Positions 6,193-9,641 of a stretch of 9,641 bases of DNA are shown here, piece by piece. Source of the stretch: Planctomycetia bacterium (GTDB taxonomy: Bacteria > Planctomycetota > Phycisphaerae > Phycisphaerales > UBA1924); NCBI GenBank assembly GCA_005776545.1, contig SXOY01000070.1:1-9641 (forward strand), given 5' to 3'. Numbering within the stretch: position 1 is the stretch's first letter; every line of letters begins with the position of its first letter. Both the position numbers and the translations under genes were made by a program. The notes below the pieces were generated by a model. It saw only the letters and a list, made by a program, of their open reading frames with translations, made no database searches and was not told where the DNA came from.

Positions 6193-6761
6193 TGACTGTT
6201 TCTCCCTCAAAGTGGAGCTCGCTGGCACCGAAGCCGGCGTATGGGTTCCTTGGAAATTACCAGGTGCTTCTGTACGGACGGGCTTTACACCCCGAACCAT
6301 TTCAATTGCGTGCCCGACGCGTCGTGAAAGAGTCTTCGTTCGAAGCTGAAGGCTGGATCATGCGTGGAAGCCATGTGCTGTGCTTCCGGCGCGGGCATTT
6401 TTGTGCCTCTGAATTGGCGACCAGCCAGCATCGCGACCTTCCGACCGCGGGGTTGCTCAACGGCTTTTTGTGCAACGGTGAACATGAGTTTGACCACACA
6501 TTCCCGAATGCCTGCAAGTACTACACAAGTGTTCAGAGCGAAGTCATGAACGAGACGATGTTTCATGCCACCTATGACGAACTGCTCGGATTTGGCAAAG
6601 AGAAAAACGCATTGATCCATACATTTGAGGATCAGGCTGGGCCATGTCTGTCGATGCTCGATTTCGAAACGAGCGTTCGCGGTGCACATATCGACTCATA
6701 CCACTTGCTTGCATCTGGCGGCATCGTTCTTCGCACCCAGTCACTGTTCGAACTGCTTTGA
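6192..6761 (+). CDS. DUF2617 family protein
   Basis: This 189-residue protein matches my memory of the planctomycete DUF2617 family at both ends: LLYGRALHPEPF near the N-terminus and TQSLFELL at the C-terminus, with a central LSMLDFETSVRGAHIDSYHL where the family has a similar strand-rich segment. The family has no established function; no catalytic motif, signal peptide or membrane helix is visible. The start is set by AAGGAG at 6181-6186, five bases before ATG 6192; ATG 6189 is the in-frame alternative but only two bases away. The frame runs back to 6069, but that extension looks non-coding. A possible 65-codon ORF overlaps the start. The gene ends before a hairpin shared with the convergent thioredoxin-fold gene. 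Confidence 0.83.
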   Translation: MTVSPSKWSSLAPKPAYGFLGNYQVLLYGRALHPEPFQLRARRVVKESSFEAEGWIMRGSHVLCFRRGHFCASELATSQHRDLPTAGLLNGFLCNGEHEFDHTFPNACKYYTSVQSEVMNETMFHATYDELLGFGKEKNALIHTFEDQAGPCLSMLDFETSVRGAHIDSYHLLASGGIVLRTQSLFELL

Positions 6762-6787
6762 ATCAGCCGCCCATCTTCAATTCAACA

Positions 6788-6810
6788 CAACCGGTGCTGG
6801 GCGCCGGTTG
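6788..6810. terminator. Hairpin between convergent genes, probable bidirectional terminator
   Basis: CAACCGGTGC (6788-6797) pairs with GCGCCGGTTG (6801-6810), a 10-bp stem with one G-T pair and a 3-base loop. It sits 26 bases after the DUF2617 stop and 15 bases past the stop of the convergent thioredoxin-fold gene. The plus-strand tail GTTTCATTCTT is only moderately T-rich, and the minus-strand tail TGTTGAATTG is weaker, so termination is likely but not certain. Confidence 0.58.
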
Positions 6811-6825
6811 GTTTCATTCTTGGGG

Positions 6826-8946
6826 CTATTCCTTTGGCTCAGTTTCCGTTCTGATTGCTTTGCCAGCATCAAAGGTGAACTTAAGAAGCCTTCCATCGGC
6901 TGTCACAAGGATACTTGAGCTTTCGCCTTTAGACTGCGCTGGTGTGATAGTCACAGCAGTAGCATTCTGGCCGATGCGGCGGAACGCCAGCGCCTGCCCA
7001 GTTTCTGAAAGGACCAGAAGTGTTGACCGTACATCGGTCATGCTTGCGAGATTCGAGCCGGATTTACTCGGAACGTAACTTGTGATTAACACTGCGGTAT
7101 GCGGCTTTCCATTTCCTGCAAGGTCTCCAACCGCAAGCTTGGCAGTTGCGGTTCGCTCGGTCGCCGTATCCACCCGGTATTTCCAAAGTCGCTTTCCCTC
7201 TGGGCCATACCCGACAATCGAAACTCGACCCAGTCCGGCACTTGAAGTTGTCTGATGGACGATTGACCATTGATCAAAACCAAAATCAAATCCGGCCACA
7301 GTGCCATTGGCGGCGAATTCAAGTGGAAGACGCCTGTCGAGTCGACCATCTGAATGGAAAATCGCAAGTCCCGCCGGGGGTTCCGTTCTATTCAGTGGTG
7401 CTACGAGTTCCAGTGTCCCATTGCGATCAAGATCCACCATACGAGAGAGTGAAGAATAAATCGCCGTTCCCGCCGCTGTTCCCACGGGCTTGAGGGCCAA
7501 CGCCTCAGGGGAGTTATCATCTACTAAAGGGAATGTCCCGCCCATATCTTCCGGTTCAACATCCGCCTGCTCTGCAAGCTCCGACCCTTCATGGATCGGC
7601 TTACCATCAAGCAAGTTCTGGATTCGGAGCGCGAATTCGCTGGCATGCCCAGGTGAATATCCGGTGACAACATCCTGAACCTTGCCATCCTTGTCAATAA
7701 ACACCACGCATGGAATAGCGTTGACATTAAAGTCCGTACCAATTGTGCCATGAGGATCGAGAGCTTGGCGAATCGATACCTTCTTCTTGTCAAGGAACGC
7801 TTGTATGTCGGCCGCGGACTTATCCGCATCACCATTGACGCCCAGCACAGTGACCGGTTGTCCTTCGAATTTCGTTGCCAGGTCCTGCAATTGAGGCATT
7901 GCTGCCACACAGGGGCCGCACCAGGTTGCCCAGAAATCTAATACCACCACACGGCCTTTGAAGTCCGCTAATGAAATGGGCTTCCCCTCACAATCGGTTG
8001 TTGTGAAAGCTGGAGCGACATTCTTGAGCATGTCCCGTTGTGCGGCGGCCGATCGATCGACCTTGTGAAATGCGTTCGTCTTCTCTGCATCCGGCGGCGG
8101 AACAAACACGAGTGACTCATCACCAAGTTCCGCATCGATTTTAATCTCTGAAAACGTGTGCGTCAGGACTGCAGACTTGAATCTCGCTGGCCCGTGAAAC
8201 CCGGACTCTTCTTCCTGCTGTTCCTGTTCTTTTTCCATCTCGCGTGCCATGACGTTGTACGCTGGGCCAAAGTCCACAACGGTGCGGCCGACCAATCCAG
8301 TTGCATCATCAAACCATGCGTTGAATGGAATCGGGAGCGACCCAGGATCGCGCGAATCCGAAAGCACCAGGAAATACACAGTGGTGCCCGGTATGTCGTG
8401 AACGGTCTCGGGAGCCGAGCCAAGCACTTTTATTGCACCCACAAACAGGTTCTCAAGGAGGCCATCTCCCGCCGCGAAAATACGAAGTGTTGGTGGCACA
8501 AGGACCGAGTCCTGCATCTGCGAGATAACGGCATCAAGCGAACTGTCCAGTGGGGTTGTGGTATATTGCTTGAACTCTCCCTGATAATTTGTGATTGCCT
8601 TGCCATCACTTGCAAATGCCATGCGATCGCCCTTCACCAGGCACATGTTTGGGCGCTTGAATCGCACGATTACTTCTGAGGTCTTTTCGCCGCGGCTTTC
8701 TCCGTCCTCAGTGACGGGTACAAATAGAGTCGTTGTCTTGTCCTGATAGGTCTTGATCGCGACATAGGCCGATCGCGCTCTCGAAAGTACTTCCTGCGCC
8801 TTGGCGACACTTGCAGCGGTCATCGCGGCTGGTGCGGGCATCGCCGGTGAAACAGCGGGGGGCGTCTCTTTTTCAGGTTCGGCAGGCTGCCAAACCGCGA
8901 AAGTCTGTGCCGCAACCAAGAGCGAGAGAATTGATAGGCGATTCAT
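6826..8946 (-). CDS. Secreted TlpA-like thioredoxin with DUF2092-like and FG-GAP-like domains
   Basis: This is a 706-residue exported protein. The signal peptide MNRLSILSLLVAAQTFA is followed by a Pro/Ala-rich linker. Residues about 50-290 resemble DUF2092/LolA-type periplasmic domains (YVAIKTYQDKTTT, then VRFKRPNMCLV, then FASDGKAITNY). Residues about 305-450 are a TlpA/AhpC-type thioredoxin domain with VVVLDFWATWCGPC, where Cys343 and Cys346 form the redox pair, and a cis-proline at Pro412 (NAIPCVVF). The C-terminal 250 residues are strand-rich and carry DLDRNGTLEL (505-514), like an FG-GAP calcium-binding loop, so probably a beta-propeller-like part. The expected role is thiol-disulfide exchange in the periplasm; the substrate is unknown. 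GAGGA (8954-8958) lies seven bases before the ATG and fixes the start. Confidence 0.95.
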   Translation of the reverse strand: MNRLSILSLLVAAQTFAVWQPAEPEKETPPAVSPAMPAPAAMTAASVAKAQEVLSRARSAYVAIKTYQDKTTTLFVPVTEDGESRGEKTSEVIVRFKRPNMCLVKGDRMAFASDGKAITNYQGEFKQYTTTPLDSSLDAVISQMQDSVLVPPTLRIFAAGDGLLENLFVGAIKVLGSAPETVHDIPGTTVYFLVLSDSRDPGSLPIPFNAWFDDATGLVGRTVVDFGPAYNVMAREMEKEQEQQEEESGFHGPARFKSAVLTHTFSEIKIDAELGDESLVFVPPPDAEKTNAFHKVDRSAAAQRDMLKNVAPAFTTTDCEGKPISLADFKGRVVVLDFWATWCGPCVAAMPQLQDLATKFEGQPVTVLGVNGDADKSAADIQAFLDKKKVSIRQALDPHGTIGTDFNVNAIPCVVFIDKDGKVQDVVTGYSPGHASEFALRIQNLLDGKPIHEGSELAEQADVEPEDMGGTFPLVDDNSPEALALKPVGTAAGTAIYSSLSRMVDLDRNGTLELVAPLNRTEPPAGLAIFHSDGRLDRRLPLEFAANGTVAGFDFGFDQWSIVHQTTSSAGLGRVSIVGYGPEGKRLWKYRVDTATERTATAKLAVGDLAGNGKPHTAVLITSYVPSKSGSNLASMTDVRSTLLVLSETGQALAFRRIGQNATAVTITPAQSKGESSSILVTADGRLLKFTFDAGKAIRTETEPKE

Positions 8947-8964
8947 GATGTGATCCTCAATGGC

Positions 8965-8995
8965 AGTATACTGACTGATTGGGGTTCGGTTTCAA
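8965..8995 (-). promoter_or_regulatory. Candidate promoter of the thioredoxin-fold gene
   Basis: On the minus strand, TTGAAA (8990-8995) and TATACT (8965-8970) are separated by 19 bases, a good pair of hexamers with a slightly long spacer. The -10 lies in the palindrome CAGTATACTG. It falls in the 53-base gap after the aldehyde dehydrogenase-like gene, which would allow independent expression with a very short leader. Confidence 0.4.
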
Positions 8996-8999
8996 CAGA

Positions 9000-9641
9000 T
9001 TACACCGATGCCGGATGCCAGATAGTCTTCATTTCAACAAATGGCTCGATCCACCACGCAGATTCCGCATCGCGAGCGGCCCAGTCGACCTGTTCGCGCA
9101 CAACAACCCGCTTGATGTTCTCGGCAACGCCTTTGCGGAGCAACTCCCGCTCGGTCTTTGTCAAACCTGCCGCGTGTACGCCGTCTACTTCGCGATGCGA
9201 AGCAATGTACGGAAGCAGTTCCGCACGCGAGCCGGTGAGTATGTTCAAGACACCAGCGGGAACATCGCCGGTTGCACAGATTTCGCCGAGGACGACGGCT
9301 GGGAGCGGATTGGTTTCACTCGCGTTCATGACCACTGTGTTTCCCGAAGCAAGCACGGGAGCGACCAGCGAAACAAGACCAAGCAATGATGGCGAGTCGG
9401 GGCAAACTACGCACACTACGCCGGAAGCTTCCGGGACTGTGAAGTTGTAGTGGGGGCTGGAGACGGGATTGTTGCAGCCGAGCACCTGGGCGAATTTGTC
9501 AGCGAATCCGGCAAAGTAAATAAGACGGTCGATGGAGAGTTCGACTTCAGCACTTGCGGCGAGAGCCTTTTTGCCCTTGACAGGCTTGTCAACGGAACTA
9601 ATGAGCGAGGCGAACTCGTCGCGGCGACTTTCGATCATTTC
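9000..9641 (-). CDS. Aldehyde dehydrogenase-like protein, C-terminal part (ALDH16-type second domain)
   Basis: The frame is open at the right edge (a Glu codon precedes the first visible ATG), so the N-terminus lies outside the window; about 213 residues are seen. The segment NFTVPEASGVVCVVCPDSPS, followed by GNTVVMNASETNPLPA and DVPAGVLNILTG, is an aldehyde dehydrogenase Rossmann-type NAD-binding region. Key residues differ: the usual PWNFP is CPDSP (9390-9404) and the usual KPSE is NASE (9315-9329). After HREVDG the protein stops within about 60 residues, so no catalytic-cysteine region exists. The ending KTIWHP matches my memory of ALDH16-type proteins, which end in a non-catalytic second aldehyde dehydrogenase domain. 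A real catalytic domain would then lie further right. The stop is 53 bases before the thioredoxin-fold gene on the same strand. Confidence 0.88.
   Translation of the reverse strand, partial: EMIESRRDEFASLISSVDKPVKGKKALAASAEVELSIDRLIYFAGFADKFAQVLGCNNPVSSPHYNFTVPEASGVVCVVCPDSPSLLGLVSLVAPVLASGNTVVMNASETNPLPAVVLGEICATGDVPAGVLNILTGSRAELLPYIASHREVDGVHAAGLTKTERELLRKGVAENIKRVVVREQVDWAARDAESAWWIEPFVEMKTIWHPASV

Noticed and set aside
8158..8679. 173-codon plus-strand frame with a Phe/Leu-rich run
   Set aside because: It is antisense to the DUF2092-like domain; the hydrophobic run is the complement of the Glu/Gln-rich stretch there.

Overview
The window looks like a stretch of a planctomycete chromosome, most likely from a Phycisphaerae-like bacterium. 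This is inferred from family types rather than a search. The supporting signs are a DUF2617-type protein, a small membrane protein ending in a CxxCGYD...CPxCG zinc ribbon, two lipoproteins of unknown function, a large HEAT-repeat protein, and a TlpA-like thioredoxin fused to DUF2092-like and FG-GAP-like parts. GC content is moderate, and both tRNA genes lack an encoded CCA end. I see no insertion sequence, phage gene, CRISPR array or integrase.

Layout. The left edge (1-608, minus) holds most of a lipoprotein gene that runs off the window. A divergent lipoprotein gene (827-1432, plus) carries five tandem 11-residue amphipathic repeats and ends at a strong intrinsic terminator. A DUF58 gene starts only five bases after that terminator and is followed by tRNA-Thr(TGT) and tRNA-Tyr(GTA). 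The tRNA pair is closed by a second hairpin-plus-T terminator. Next is a two-helix membrane protein with a C-terminal zinc ribbon (plus). It meets, tail to tail with a one-base gap, a minus-strand pair: a HEAT-repeat protein and a single-helix membrane protein joined by an ATGA overlap.

Rightward of the HEAT gene is a possible 65-codon ORF that overlaps the start of a DUF2617-family gene (plus). A hairpin separates that gene from the convergent 706-residue secreted thioredoxin-fold protein (minus). The right edge holds the C-terminal part of an aldehyde dehydrogenase-like protein (minus) that lacks catalytic residues and resembles the non-catalytic second domain of ALDH16-type enzymes.

How the genes relate. 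Most are short, separately controlled units with housekeeping or envelope flavour. The HEAT/membrane pair is the only clear coupled operon and the best candidate for an undescribed two-component module. The DUF58 gene has no MoxR ATPase or von Willebrand partner next to it here. Nothing in the window convincingly forms a defence or mobile system.
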